Origin: Bacillota bacterium
GTDB taxonomy: Bacteria > Bacillota_A > Clostridia > Lachnospirales > Lachnospiraceae
DNA length: 22,342 nt
Direction of reading: 5' to 3'
Assembly: GCA_023443925.1 (NCBI GenBank)
Contig: JAEZSL010000324.1
Coordinates: 1-22,342 of the forward strand
Position numbers and translations under genes: made by a program. Under the pieces are notes generated by a model. It was not told the origin of the DNA, made no database searches, and was given only the letters and a program-made list of their open reading frames with translations. Positions 1 through 8,737 of the stretch are shown piece after piece (positions within the stretch are counted from its first letter, which is position 1; each line of letters begins with the position of its first letter).

Positions 1-18
1 TGCCTCCCCGGACATGTT

Positions 19-47
19 ATGATATCCTGTTTTTTCTTATCTGTCAA
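19..47 (-). promoter_or_regulatory. Sigma-A-type promoter for a gene beyond the left edge
   Basis: On the minus strand, TTGACA (42-47) and TATCAT (19-24) are separated by exactly 17 bp. They lie in the 82 bp after the priA stop codon. A GGGGAGG ribosome-binding-like string sits at the very edge of the window, so the next gene on the minus strand probably starts just outside. No terminator is visible after priA, so read-through from priA is also possible. Confidence 0.5.
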
Positions 48-82
48 TATTCTGCCTTGAATAACTCTTCTAAGCTCCGGGG

Positions 83-2353
83 TTAATAGCTGTTCATCGG
101 ATCAAAGTCAAATTGTATATTGCAGCCGTTAAAATGTTCAGAAAAGTTTACATACCCTTCCAGATAATTTTTAAGATGTACCAGACACTCATAATCCAAC
201 TGTTTTACATAGATCATATAACGGTAAATATCATTGGCTTTGGATAAAACCGCAGCAGCCGGTCCAATAATAACCGTATCTTCCGTAATACCTGCCGATT
301 CCGACCATTCTTTTGCCGCCCCTCCTAAAAGTTTAGCAGCAAAGGCAGCTTTCTGTTCGTCCTTTGAAGCAGTAAGAATCGCCAGAATGTGGGCTGCCGG
401 CGGATATTTTAACAGATTACGGAAGTTCATTTCCTGATAATAAAAAGAAAGATAATCATCCCTGCTTGCGGCTACAATACTGTAGTGCTCGGGCTGATAG
501 GTCTGTATAACCACCTCGCCCGGAAGGCTCCCTCTGCCGGCCCGGCCCGCTGCCTGTGCCAGCAGCTGATAGGTTCTCTCTGCCGCACGGTAATCAGAGG
601 CATATAAAGATAAGTCCGCGGCTAATACTCCAACCAGGGTGACCATAGGAAAATCATGACCTTTTACTATCATCTGGGTACCCACCAGAATATCGGCTTC
701 CTGTCCTGCAAAGGCGGAAAGTATCCTTTCATGCCCGTCTTTATTTTTCGTGGTATCGGTATCCATCCGCAGCACCCTTGCCAAAGGGAATTCCCGCTTC
801 ACCAGTTCTTCTACCTTCTGGGTTCCGGTTCCGAAGGCTGCAATGTATTTGGAACCACAGTCAGGACATTTTGAGGGCATGGCTTCTTCATGGCCGCAGT
901 AATGGCAAACCAGATTACCGTTGTTGTGGGCGGTTAAAGAAACATCACAGTGGGGGCATTTCATAACATGGCCGCAGCTCCTGCAGGAAATAAACCCGGC
1001 ATACCCCCTCCGGTTTATAAATAATATGATTTGTTCCTTCTTATTAAGTCTGTCCTCTATTAATTCCTTTAGATGGATACTAAAGATCGACTTATTCTTT
1101 TTCTTTAATTCTTCCCTTAAATCTTCAATCCAAATCCTGGGCATTCTGGCCTCACCGTTACGGGAAGGCAGGTTAAATAATTTATATTCGCCCTGTAAAG
1201 CTTTTGAATAGGATTCCAGCGATGGAGTTGCCGAGCCCAGGATAACACTGGCCCCCGTAATTTCCGCCCGTTTAATGGCAACCTCCCTGGCATGATACTT
1301 GGGTACTGTTTCACTTTTATAGCTGCCTTCGTGTTCTTCATCTATAATAATTAATCCAAGATCAGAAAATGGTGTAAACAGGGCTGACCTGGGGCCAATC
1401 ATAATATCAATATCCCCATTTTTAGCCCGCATAAACTGGTCATAGCGCTCTCCCTGGGAAAGCTTCGAATTCATAATGGATATCCGGTCTCCGAAACGCC
1501 GGTAAAAGCGCATAACCGTCTGATAGGTTAAGGCAATTTCCGGTATCAGCATAATTACCTTCCTGCCCTGCTTTATAACAGCAGAAATAATTTCTAAATA
1601 AACTTCCGTTTTTCCGCTTCCAGTAACTCCGTGAACCAGATAGGTTCCCCGGATACCGTCTTGATACTCTTTAATAATCGTGTCCGTTATATATTGCTGC
1701 TCCCCGGATAAATGAATCTGTACCTTTTCCGAAGAGGTATGACTAAAAGGATTCCGGTAAAGTTTTTCTACTTCAGTAGTAATAATACCCAGCTTTTGCA
1801 GATCCGATATTGTTGTTCTGGCTATATTTAATTTTGTCACCGCAAGCTCATAATCCAGTTCGACCGCGGTATCGGCTCCATCCGTTTCCTTTCCTGTTAA
1901 AACTTCCAGCAGCCGGACTCTGCCACGGTTATTCTTCTTTTTAAACAGCTCCAGCTGTTCTAAAGCTTCCTCTACCGTTACGGCCAGGCGCAGCGTTTTC
2001 TTTTCCTTGGCCTTAACCGTTTTTTTAACCGGAATCACTGTTTTAAGAGCATCGTTTATGGTAGCCCCGAAGGTTTCCTTAATCCAGTAAGCCAGACTGA
2101 TGAGCTGGCTTTCTATGACCAGGGCATTGTTTACGATCTGATGGATGGGTTTAATTAAATCCACCTTCCATTTTGGTTCATTGGAGATTCCAACAATGTA
2201 TCCTTGTATATAGCGGTTCCCCCTTCCGAAAGGCACCAGTACCAATGCACCAATTACTGCCGCCTCCGCAAGTTCTTCCGGAATGGAGTACTGGTATGAT
2301 TTATCTAAATTTTCATGTGAAATATCCACGATAATATCCGCATATTTTTGCAT
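83..2353 (-). CDS. priA: Primosomal protein N' (replication restart helicase PriA)
   Basis: This is the superfamily 2 DNA helicase that reloads the replisome at stalled forks. The N-terminal 3'-end-binding region is followed by a Walker A motif (GVTGSGKTE, about residues 242-249) and a DEEH Walker B motif (about 338-341). Next come eight cysteines in four CxxC pairs (about 457-499), the two-zinc module inserted between the helicase lobes. The GTQM and QAAGRAGRG helicase motifs follow. At 756 residues the length is normal for the family. The GTG at 2362 sits directly on a GGGG tract, so I prefer the ATG at 2353, which has about 9 nt of spacing. The gene follows murF by 24 bp and is probably the last gene of the murE-murF-priA transcript. 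It looks intact. Confidence 0.96.
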   Translation of the reverse strand: MQKYADIIVDISHENLDKSYQYSIPEELAEAAVIGALVLVPFGRGNRYIQGYIVGISNEPKWKVDLIKPIHQIVNNALVIESQLISLAYWIKETFGATINDALKTVIPVKKTVKAKEKKTLRLAVTVEEALEQLELFKKKNNRGRVRLLEVLTGKETDGADTAVELDYELAVTKLNIARTTISDLQKLGIITTEVEKLYRNPFSHTSSEKVQIHLSGEQQYITDTIIKEYQDGIRGTYLVHGVTGSGKTEVYLEIISAVIKQGRKVIMLIPEIALTYQTVMRFYRRFGDRISIMNSKLSQGERYDQFMRAKNGDIDIMIGPRSALFTPFSDLGLIIIDEEHEGSYKSETVPKYHAREVAIKRAEITGASVILGSATPSLESYSKALQGEYKLFNLPSRNGEARMPRIWIEDLREELKKKNKSIFSIHLKELIEDRLNKKEQIILFINRRGYAGFISCRSCGHVMKCPHCDVSLTAHNNGNLVCHYCGHEEAMPSKCPDCGSKYIAAFGTGTQKVEELVKREFPLARVLRMDTDTTKNKDGHERILSAFAGQEADILVGTQMIVKGHDFPMVTLVGVLAADLSLYASDYRAAERTYQLLAQAAGRAGRGSLPGEVVIQTYQPEHYSIVAASRDDYLSFYYQEMNFRNLLKYPPAAHILAILTASKDEQKAAFAAKLLGGAAKEWSESAGITEDTVIIGPAAAVLSKANDIYRYMIYVKQLDYECLVHLKNYLEGYVNFSEHFNGCNIQFDFDPMNSY

Positions 2354-2377
2354 ACCATACACCCCCTGCTTGTTTCG

Positions 2378-3802
2378 TTATTCACTGACAGCCTTAACGA
2401 TTTCATCCGTTTTCATACCTCTGGAACCCTTTACAAGTAAACCGTCTCCCGGTTTTAATATGGATTTTAGATATGTTATGGCCTCTTCATTTTTCATAAA
2501 GGAATGAGTAGTTATTAATTGATTATTGTCCTTAATACCATCTGCAATATACCCGGCTTCCTGACCGACGGTAATCACTTCATCTATCTTCTGCCCGGCA
2601 ATAAATACGCCTATCTCATAATGGCATTGTCTTGATATGTCTCCAAGTTCCCATACATCCGCCAATACAGCAATCCTTCTCTTAATACCTTCAAGTTCCA
2701 GCAGCACATGGATTCCGCTCTTCATGGAATCCGGGCTGGCATTATAGGAATCATCAATAATTTTAACCTGGTTGGCTTCCTTAATCTGGCCACGCATGGC
2801 AATGGGTTCGTATTCATATAGCCCTTTTGCAGCAGCACTTAACGGAATATGAAAGTATTCGGCAACTGCCAAAGCCGCCAGAGCATTTGATACATTATGC
2901 ATTCCTAAAACCTTTAAAACGATCTCTTCCGTTTCTCCGGTTTTCTTTCTTAATGTAAAATGAGTTTTTCCATCTATCGTCCGAATGTTTTCCGCCCGGT
3001 AATCGCAAAATTCTTCCGTTCCGAAAGCACATACCCTGGCATCTTTGTATTTGGCACCGGTTATTTCACACAGATCCAGGTCTTCGGAATCTCCATTGCC
3101 ATTTTTATATAATTCAGCCAGCAAATTGTCATTGCCGTTAATAAACAGCACCGAATCTTGATGAAATGCATTGATTATATTCAATTTTTCCCTGCGGATA
3201 TTTTCTCTGGTTTTTAACTGAGCGATATGGGATACCCCGATATTGGTCATAATAGCAGCTTCCGGCCCGGCAATCTCCGCCAGCCTGGCCATTTCGCCTT
3301 CTTCACTGATCCCCATTTCAATAACAGCAATTTCATGTCCGGAATTGATACGAAGCATCATAAGCGGAAGCCCTACCTGACTGTTCATATTGCCTTCGGT
3401 TTTCAGCACGTTATATTTTACTCCCAAAGCGGCAGCTACCATTTCCTTGGTAGTTGTTTTACCGACACTTCCGGTAATTCCAATTACCGGTATTGAAAAC
3501 TTCTTCCTGTAATAGGTTCCCAGGGCCTGAAGCGCTTTTAAGGTATCCACAACCCGGATATAAACTTTATCCTTATCAAGTACTGTATCCTTTGAGGTAA
3601 AGCAGGCGGCGGCACCATTTCGAAATGCATCCTCTATAAAATCGTGGGCATCTACTCTTTCCCCTACGATGGGTATAAAAAGAGAATCCGCCTCCATATT
3701 TTTTGAATTGGTTCCTGCAGAAGTAATGAGGGTATTTTCGTCTCCGCACAAAATAATTCCGCCTATAGCCTGCGCTATTTCTTTTACACTTAATGCTTCC
3801 AT
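2378..3802 (-). CDS. murF: UDP-N-acetylmuramoyl-tripeptide--D-alanyl-D-alanine ligase (MurF)
   Basis: MurF adds D-Ala-D-Ala to UDP-MurNAc-tripeptide in the cytoplasm, completing the peptidoglycan stem pentapeptide. The 474-residue protein has the Mur-ligase layout: an N-terminal uridine-recognition region, an ATP-binding P-loop GITGSVGKTTTK (about residues 108-119), a central domain with EMGIS and TNIG motifs, and a C-terminal domain with DDSYNASPDS and KGSRGMK motifs. The ATG at 3802 follows a GCAGGG ribosome-binding site. The gene lies 61 bp downstream of murE, so the two consecutive ligase steps are encoded together. Nothing is truncated or shifted. Confidence 0.96.
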   Translation of the reverse strand: MEALSVKEIAQAIGGIILCGDENTLITSAGTNSKNMEADSLFIPIVGERVDAHDFIEDAFRNGAAACFTSKDTVLDKDKVYIRVVDTLKALQALGTYYRKKFSIPVIGITGSVGKTTTKEMVAAALGVKYNVLKTEGNMNSQVGLPLMMLRINSGHEIAVIEMGISEEGEMARLAEIAGPEAAIMTNIGVSHIAQLKTRENIRREKLNIINAFHQDSVLFINGNDNLLAELYKNGNGDSEDLDLCEITGAKYKDARVCAFGTEEFCDYRAENIRTIDGKTHFTLRKKTGETEEIVLKVLGMHNVSNALAALAVAEYFHIPLSAAAKGLYEYEPIAMRGQIKEANQVKIIDDSYNASPDSMKSGIHVLLELEGIKRRIAVLADVWELGDISRQCHYEIGVFIAGQKIDEVITVGQEAGYIADGIKDNNQLITTHSFMKNEEAITYLKSILKPGDGLLVKGSRGMKTDEIVKAVSE

Positions 3803-3863
3803 AATAATCCCTGCTTTCTTATTTCTATCCTTGATACTAGTCTATAAATAATTTTAATTGCAT

Positions 3864-5345
3864 CTAAATCACCTTAATACCATCCGCTTTTAACTCAGCC
3901 AGTACTTCCCTGATCAGATCCCGATCATCCATCTTATACTTCACACCTTTTATTTCCTGATAATCTTCATGTCCCTTGCCGGCCAGGATAATTACATCCC
4001 CTTCCTGTGCATGCTCGATACAGTAACGGATGGCTTCTTTCCGGTCAATGATGGCGATGTAGTTACCAGTTCCTTTTTTAACACCGGTAATAATATCGTC
4101 TAAAATATCCTGAGGTTCTTCATATCTTGGGTTATCGGAGGTTACTACGGTAAGATCAGCTAAATTCGAGGATATTTCACCCATCTCAAACCTTCTGAGT
4201 TTAGAGCGGTTACCACCGCAGCCAAATAAACAGATTAAACGTTTCGGCTGGTACTCCTTTAAAGTTGTCAGGAGACTCTTTAGACTCATAGCATTGTGGG
4301 CATAATCTATCATCAGCGAGAATTTATCGGAGACATGGACCGGCTCAACTCTTCCTTTTACTTTCACTTCGTTTAAAGCAGATTGTACTATCTCAGCCGG
4401 AATACTAAAATGTCTGCAGATGGCAATGGCCGTCAGGGAATTATAGACATTAAATCTTCCCGGAACATGCATATTTACATCAAAATTCATAAGACCTTCG
4501 GCTCTGTACTTTACGCCTAAGCTACCACCCAGGCTGTGCAGATCCACATCCACCGCACGCAGATCGGCTTCCGGGGAGAAACCAAAAGTTTCCACCTCGC
4601 AGGTATGACCTTTTAATACCTCCCAAACATGGCTGTCATCAATATTTACAATCCCGGTTTTACACAACTGAAAGAGCATACCTTTACAGGCCATATACTC
4701 TTCGAAATCCTTGTGCTCCGTTGGACTGATGTGGTCTGGTTCAATATTGGTAAATATACCAAGATCAAAGGTAAAACCAGCTATGCGGTGAAGCATTAAA
4801 CCCTGGGAGGATACCTCCATTACCACACATTCACAACCTGCATCGACCATTTTCCGGAAATATTCCTGTACAATATAAGATTCCGGCGTGGTATTATCGG
4901 CGGGTATAACTTCATCCCCAATGATTGCTTCTATGGTACCGATTAAGCCGGTTTTAATCCCAGCGCTTTCCAGAATGGAACGAACCATATAGGTAGTGGT
5001 GGTTTTACCTTTTGTACCGGTTATTCCCACGGTTTTCAGCTCATTAGCAGGATAACCAAAATAAGCCGCAGACATCTGGGCTAATGCCAGTCTGGTATCC
5101 GCGACACGAATTACTGTAACATTTTCTAATAATACTACATCTTTTTCCACAATGATCGCGGCAGCACCTTTCTCCACCACATCCGGTATAAAGTCATGAC
5201 CGTCCTTCACCGCTCCGGATATACACACAAAAACGGAACCAGCCTTCACTTTTCTGGAATCATAAACAAGTGCTGTAATCTCTTGACGGACATCACCCTG
5301 CAAACAGGAATATTCAGATTTTTCAAGTATATGCTCTAAATTCAT
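3864..5345 (-). CDS. murE: UDP-N-acetylmuramoyl-L-alanyl-D-glutamate--2,6-diaminopimelate ligase (MurE)
   Basis: MurE adds the third residue of the peptidoglycan stem peptide. The 493-residue protein carries the P-loop GITGTKGKTTT (about residues 108-117), the lysine expected to be carbamylated (K221 in CKGMLF) and the substrate-selecting motif DNPR (residues 404-407). In this family DNPR indicates meso-diaminopimelate rather than lysine, so the wall is predicted to be of the DAP type. The ATG at 5345 follows a GGGAGG ribosome-binding site. It is the first gene of the murE-murF-priA group, behind a roughly 160-nt leader with a consensus promoter and a hairpin that could act as an attenuator. 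Confidence 0.96.
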   Translation of the reverse strand: MNLEHILEKSEYSCLQGDVRQEITALVYDSRKVKAGSVFVCISGAVKDGHDFIPDVVEKGAAAIIVEKDVVLLENVTVIRVADTRLALAQMSAAYFGYPANELKTVGITGTKGKTTTTYMVRSILESAGIKTGLIGTIEAIIGDEVIPADNTTPESYIVQEYFRKMVDAGCECVVMEVSSQGLMLHRIAGFTFDLGIFTNIEPDHISPTEHKDFEEYMACKGMLFQLCKTGIVNIDDSHVWEVLKGHTCEVETFGFSPEADLRAVDVDLHSLGGSLGVKYRAEGLMNFDVNMHVPGRFNVYNSLTAIAICRHFSIPAEIVQSALNEVKVKGRVEPVHVSDKFSLMIDYAHNAMSLKSLLTTLKEYQPKRLICLFGCGGNRSKLRRFEMGEISSNLADLTVVTSDNPRYEEPQDILDDIITGVKKGTGNYIAIIDRKEAIRYCIEHAQEGDVIILAGKGHEDYQEIKGVKYKMDDRDLIREVLAELKADGIKVI

Positions 5346-5400
5346 AGGAGCCTCCCATTCATAATCGCTAATATTAATATATTTATACCATATTACAAAA

Positions 5401-5429
5401 TCCCATCCAAAATATTACTCTGGATGGGA
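5401..5429 (-). terminator. Hairpin in the murE leader, possible attenuator or terminator
   Basis: Perfect 9-bp inverted repeat (TCCCATCCA / TGGATGGGA) with an 11-nt loop. On the minus strand it is followed by a short T run (ATTTTG). It lies between the strong promoter at 5513-5541 and the murE start, about 55 nt before the ATG. It could end a short transcript or act as a conditional attenuator. The T run is weak, so read-through is likely. Confidence 0.45.
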
Positions 5430-5512
5430 ATTATTGATGACAATGCCATTTATATGCCAAATAAAATTTATCGTTTCCACCATTGGTACTGATCTGGTAT
5501 ATTTCACCGTTA

Positions 5513-5541
5513 ATTATATAACACGAAATATGGCTTGTCAA
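5513..5541 (-). promoter_or_regulatory. Consensus sigma-A promoter for the murE-murF-priA transcript
   Basis: On the minus strand TTGACA (5536-5541) and TATAAT (5513-5518) are both perfect and are separated by 17 bp. Transcription should start near 5506, giving a leader of about 160 nt before murE. A frame running from about 5587 to a TAA just before the hairpin could encode a short peptide (for example from a TTG at about 5540), but it has no convincing ribosome-binding site and I do not call it. Confidence 0.75.
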
Positions 5542-5612
5542 ATTCCTTTTCCCGCGTAAGACTCTTAATTCTGTTCTGTCCCCGTGATATTATCCCCCAG
5601 GAATAACCATTT

Positions 5613-6059
5613 CTACAGTGAGGTATCATTCCGGGTGATTTCAAGGACTTTTTCCATTAATACAGGCTGTATAAGAGGGTAGGTCATTTTCTCCGGCACA
5701 TCGTCAAAAAATTCAACCCGCTCCATCTCCATATCCGGCAATCTGCCAAACTCTTTTATTTCCGCATAATATAGCATTCCGAAGGATTCCTTAGTACCCG
5801 GATCCAAAATATCGTCCTTGACAACAGAATACACACATATCTTATGCAGATCATAAATTTTGGCACCGGTTTCTTCAAAAAGTTCTCTTTTTGCCGTATC
5901 GGTTATTTCCTCCTTTTCCTCCCTGTGCCCTCCGGGTACTTCATATGTATCTCTATCCCGGTGTTTACAAAAAACCCATTTATTCTTATACTTTGATACA
6001 ATTACAGCAAATTCCAGTAAGCTATCTTCTACTGTTTCATAAAATTTCACCTGGAGCAT
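5613..6059 (-). CDS. Nudix family hydrolase
   Basis: A 148-residue Nudix protein, expected to hydrolyse a nucleoside diphosphate linked to another group. The full Nudix box GX5EX7REUXEEXGU is present in GGHREEKEEITD through RELFEETGA (about residues 43-68), so the metal-binding catalytic helix looks intact. The rest is the usual small alpha/beta fold. The sequence does not settle the substrate; mutT-like sanitation of oxidised nucleotides is one option among several. The ATG at 6059 follows AGAGG. It is transcribed away from the zinc-ribbon gene and precedes the murE promoter, so it is probably its own unit. Confidence 0.85.
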   Translation of the reverse strand: MLQVKFYETVEDSLLEFAVIVSKYKNKWVFCKHRDRDTYEVPGGHREEKEEITDTAKRELFEETGAKIYDLHKICVYSVVKDDILDPGTKESFGMLYYAEIKEFGRLPDMEMERVEFFDDVPEKMTYPLIQPVLMEKVLEITRNDTSL

Positions 6060-6379
6060 AGTTCCTCTTTCCCATTGAAAGTTATAGCAATGAGACCTGT
6101 TTTTCTCCGGCCTTAACTCTCTCTGTTTTATGCTTATTACATTATTTTATCATAAAATGGGTTTATAAGGAACAAAAAGCAGATATTTTTTTAACCTTTA
6201 CATTATTTATTATAAACACCTTTGAAAGTTTAAAACCAAATGATATATGTTGTTAGTTGTTATCGGCACGCTTTTTCATATAGAATATTATATTTTAATA
6301 TGATATACTTAATCTGTAAATATGAGAATGAAATAGAAACAGCTGCACAGGCCTTATGAAAGATAACAGAGGTGAACTT
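6060..6379. promoter_or_regulatory. Divergent intergenic region between the Nudix and zinc-ribbon genes
   Basis: This AT-rich interval holds no gene. For the Nudix gene a plausible minus-strand promoter is TTGTTC (6170-6175), a 17-bp spacer and TGATAA (6147-6152). For the plus-strand gene a TATACT -10-like string occurs near 6303, but its -35 is poor. Both assignments are weak. Confidence 0.35.
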
Positions 6380-6763
6380 ATGTTTTTTATTATGGGACTT
6401 TCACAGTCACAGAAAAAATTAAACTTTATACAAAATATTGTATGTTCCCGCTGCGGGAAATTCGGCAGGTATGAAGTTTTTATGACCTACACTTATTTCA
6501 GCCTGTTCTTTATACCGATAATAAAGTGGAATAAACAATTCCTTGTAAAATCCACCTGTTGTAATACTACCTATTCCATTGATACTATTCTTGGCAAACG
6601 AATCTTAAAAGGCGAACCGGTAGAACTTAAGGACAGTGATTTGCATCAATACGGCAGTACCGGTACCGGCTATAACGGCGGTGGCTTGAACCAATGCCCC
6701 GGCTGCGGATATGAGATATTATCCGAATACAGTTATTGTCCGAAATGCGGAACCAGGCTGTAA
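6380..6763 (+). CDS. Zinc-ribbon domain protein with N- and C-terminal zinc-binding motifs
   Basis: A 127-residue protein resembling a family of small zinc-ribbon proteins that start MFFIMG and contain a YTYFSLFFIPI segment (about residues 37-48). It has a CSRC pair near residue 23, a CC pair near 62 and a classic C-terminal zinc ribbon CPGCG...CPKCG. The hydrophobic central segment may be buried or membrane-associated. The function of the family is not known to me. I chose the ATG at 6380 because AGAGGTGA lies at good spacing; the in-frame ATG at 6356 has no ribosome-binding site. It is a lone gene facing the Nudix gene and ends before a large palindrome. Confidence 0.75.
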   Translation: MFFIMGLSQSQKKLNFIQNIVCSRCGKFGRYEVFMTYTYFSLFFIPIIKWNKQFLVKSTCCNTTYSIDTILGKRILKGEPVELKDSDLHQYGSTGTGYNGGGLNQCPGCGYEILSEYSYCPKCGTRL

Positions 6764-6872
6764 TGCTGACCCCAAAAACAGTGTGCCGGAATTGTAATTT
6801 TATTATCAGAAAGTGTCTGGCTTACCAGCCTCCGGGGCTGCACCACAGTTAAAACATATCAATACTACTTAA

Positions 6873-6944
6873 AATGGCTCTAAATCCAGTGTTGGAACGA
6901 CGAATTCTAAGAATTCTGTTCCAACCCTTGATTTAGAGCCAATT
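6873..6944. terminator. Long palindrome, probable bidirectional terminator or repeat element
   Basis: Inverted repeat of about 70 bp. The outer stem is TGGCTCTAAATC with GATTTAGAGCCA (12 bp), then a 4x4 internal loop, then GTTGGAAC with GTTCCAAC (8 bp). The apical loop itself contains the palindrome GAATTCTAAGAATTC. It sits between the convergent zinc-ribbon gene and the second signal peptidase gene. The right end is followed by ATTTTATT on the plus strand and the left end by TTTTAAG on the minus strand. It probably terminates both genes, but its length and nested symmetry also fit a small dispersed repeat. Confidence 0.55.
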
Positions 6945-7595
6945 TTATTCATGCTTTAATAATCCAAATTTATTAAGAGGCCATATTCTTAAAATTGCCC
7001 GGCCGCCTATATTCTCTTTGGTCACTTCCCCGACTTCCTCATAGCGGCTGTCCAGGCTGACCTCTCTGTTATCTCCCATAACAAAAAATTCATCGCTGTC
7101 CAAAGTAATGGGTTCCTCGGCTAATCCGGCATAGGTTATAGGTTCCTTTCCATAATCTTCATCCAGACGCTCCCCATTAATATAGATATCAGCACCCTTA
7201 ATCTGTACCGTTTCACCGGGCAGACCAATGATCCGTTTAACATAATACTCATCATTATCTCTGCCGTGAGGATAAAAGACAATAATATCAAATCGTTTTA
7301 ACTGGTCCAGATGATAACTTATTTTTTCCACTAACAGATGCTCTCCGTTATGAAGAGTATCTTCCATGGAAGGGCCGTCAACTATGGTTCTCTGAATTAC
7401 ATATGTGGGAATCAGATAAATGCAGGTGTATATGATTAATGCATATATGATTAAATCCAACAGAACGGAAGCGGGTTTACGCCTGGCCTCTTCCTTCTCC
7501 GATGCTCCGGAACCCTCTGTATTGCTGCTTGAATTCAAATCATTAACCGGTTCTACCTTCTCAGTATAACCCTCTGTTTTATTCTCTCCGCTCAT
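6945..7595 (-). CDS. lepB: Signal peptidase I (second tandem copy)
   Basis: A membrane serine protease of 216 residues that removes signal peptides from secreted proteins. An acidic, serine-rich cytoplasmic tail (about 1-40) precedes one transmembrane helix (about 44-66). The catalytic serine is Ser76 in DGPSMEDTL and the general-base lysine is Lys120 in YYVKRIIGLPGE. The MGDNR box (about residues 173-177) is present, though the following SxDSR reads SLDSR. I prefer the ATG at 7595 (9 nt after GGAG) over the ATG at 7601 (3 nt). The gene follows its paralog by about 30 bp and is probably co-transcribed with it, ending at the palindrome. Confidence 0.92.
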   Translation of the reverse strand: MSGENKTEGYTEKVEPVNDLNSSSNTEGSGASEKEEARRKPASVLLDLIIYALIIYTCIYLIPTYVIQRTIVDGPSMEDTLHNGEHLLVEKISYHLDQLKRFDIIVFYPHGRDNDEYYVKRIIGLPGETVQIKGADIYINGERLDEDYGKEPITYAGLAEEPITLDSDEFFVMGDNREVSLDSRYEEVGEVTKENIGGRAILRIWPLNKFGLLKHE

Positions 7596-7625
7596 TAACA
7601 TAATCTCCCATCCGTGTTCTGCCTG

Positions 7626-8264
7626 TTATTGGTGCTCCAATATACCAAATTTATCAAAGGGCCAGATTCTCACCCAGGCACGTCCTATGATTGCACTTCT
7701 TTTTACGGGTCCAATACTCTCGTCCCTGCTGTCTTTGCTATTATTTCTATTATCACCCAAAAGAAAATATTCATCCTTTGCCAAAACGATAGGTTTTTGC
7801 GCAATACCGCCGTCCATAATAGGATTATTGCCATAATTTTCATCTAACAAACTGTCATTGATATAAATATCACTACCTATTATCTGAATGGTTTCACCGG
7901 GTAAGCCGATCACTCTCTTTATATAGTAAGTATCCTTTTCTTCACTATAAGGGCGAAATACAACTATATCATACCGCTTTGGCCGGTTTATTTCATAGGA
8001 TACCTTTTCCAGTATTAAGTGATCCTCATTATGTAGCGTACTCTCCATGGAACTTCCGCTTACCTCAATTTGCTGACCTACAAACTGATGTATCAATAAT
8101 ACGGATATGATCACGATTACAAAATACACCAGCATTTCAAGAATTTCTTTTCCGTAACTCGTTTCTTTTTCATTTTCTCCGCCGGCAGCATTCTCTTTAG
8201 TAATCGCTTCGTTTCTTTCTGCTTCAGTTTCATTTAACCCGGATCTGTCATTGTTATCTTCCAT
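7626..8264 (-). CDS. lepB: Signal peptidase I (first tandem copy)
   Basis: A type I signal peptidase of 212 residues, with a charged cytoplasmic tail (about 1-40), one membrane helix (about 41-62), catalytic Ser72 in SGSSMESTL and Lys116 in YYIKRVIG, followed by LLGDNRNNSKDSR. It is clearly homologous to the next gene but diverged in the tail and in the substrate-facing strands. The ATG at 8264 is favoured because TTGGAGAT lies 6 nt upstream; the TTG at 8276 is part of that ribosome-binding site. It is the first gene of the lepB pair. A TATAAT-like -10 sits upstream near 8343, but without a good -35. Confidence 0.92.
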   Translation of the reverse strand: MEDNNDRSGLNETEAERNEAITKENAAGGENEKETSYGKEILEMLVYFVIVIISVLLIHQFVGQQIEVSGSSMESTLHNEDHLILEKVSYEINRPKRYDIVVFRPYSEEKDTYYIKRVIGLPGETIQIIGSDIYINDSLLDENYGNNPIMDGGIAQKPIVLAKDEYFLLGDNRNNSKDSRDESIGPVKRSAIIGRAWVRIWPFDKFGILEHQ

Positions 8265-8444
8265 AAAGATCTCCAATCTGTGTTTAAGGCCGGTTTACCT
8301 TAACACAATATATGATAAAGCACTCCCGCAGGATACCACTATTATAATATGAAGATTTCCTTAATCGGATATAGATTCTTCATAAAATAAATATATCACA
8401 CGAAAGTGCTCATGAGAGCTCATTTTATCTGTTATCGATAGGAA

Positions 8445-8690
8445 TCAGGATTCCTTGGTTTCGTCATCGTTTACGATTTTGACTTTTGACTGATATAACT
8501 CTTCTACTGCAATGGACAGAGGTTTTGCTGAAGTTGCACGAACCATGGGATCAACACCGTTAATAAGCTGTCTGGCCCGCTTCGCTGTTGCCAGCACGAT
8601 GGAATACCTGCTGTTTACTACAGGTTGTTCTCCCGGTTCTACCTCGCTGTTTACTACTTTCATTAAGTCTGTATATGATGGATGTAACAT
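8445..8690 (-). CDS. rpoZ: DNA-directed RNA polymerase subunit omega
   Basis: An 81-residue omega subunit that helps assemble and stabilise RNA polymerase. It starts MLHPSYTDLM and contains the typical NSRYSIVLATAKRARQL segment (about residues 26-42) and the KPLSIAVEELYQSKVKI segment near the end. The ATG at 8690 follows AAGGAG at good spacing. It lies 47 bp after remA. In many clostridial genomes guanylate kinase (gmk) sits between these two genes, but here there is no room for it. The 168 bp after lepB's start toward rpoZ contain no gene. Confidence 0.9.
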   Translation of the reverse strand: MLHPSYTDLMKVVNSEVEPGEQPVVNSRYSIVLATAKRARQLINGVDPMVRATSAKPLSIAVEELYQSKVKIVNDDETKES

Positions 8691-8737
8691 AGTATTCTCC
8701 TTCCTTTTACGAACGCTTCTCTTTTATATTCTTGTCT

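Noticed and set aside
5437..5587. Short minus-strand frame in the murE leader ending in a TAA just before the hairpin
   Set aside because: No ATG, poor ribosome-binding site, and it overlaps a perfect promoter; mentioned only as context for the leader.
6785..6850. GC-richer hairpin (CAGCC/GGCTG) after the zinc-ribbon gene
   Set aside because: Five base pairs with no T run; the palindrome downstream is the better terminator.
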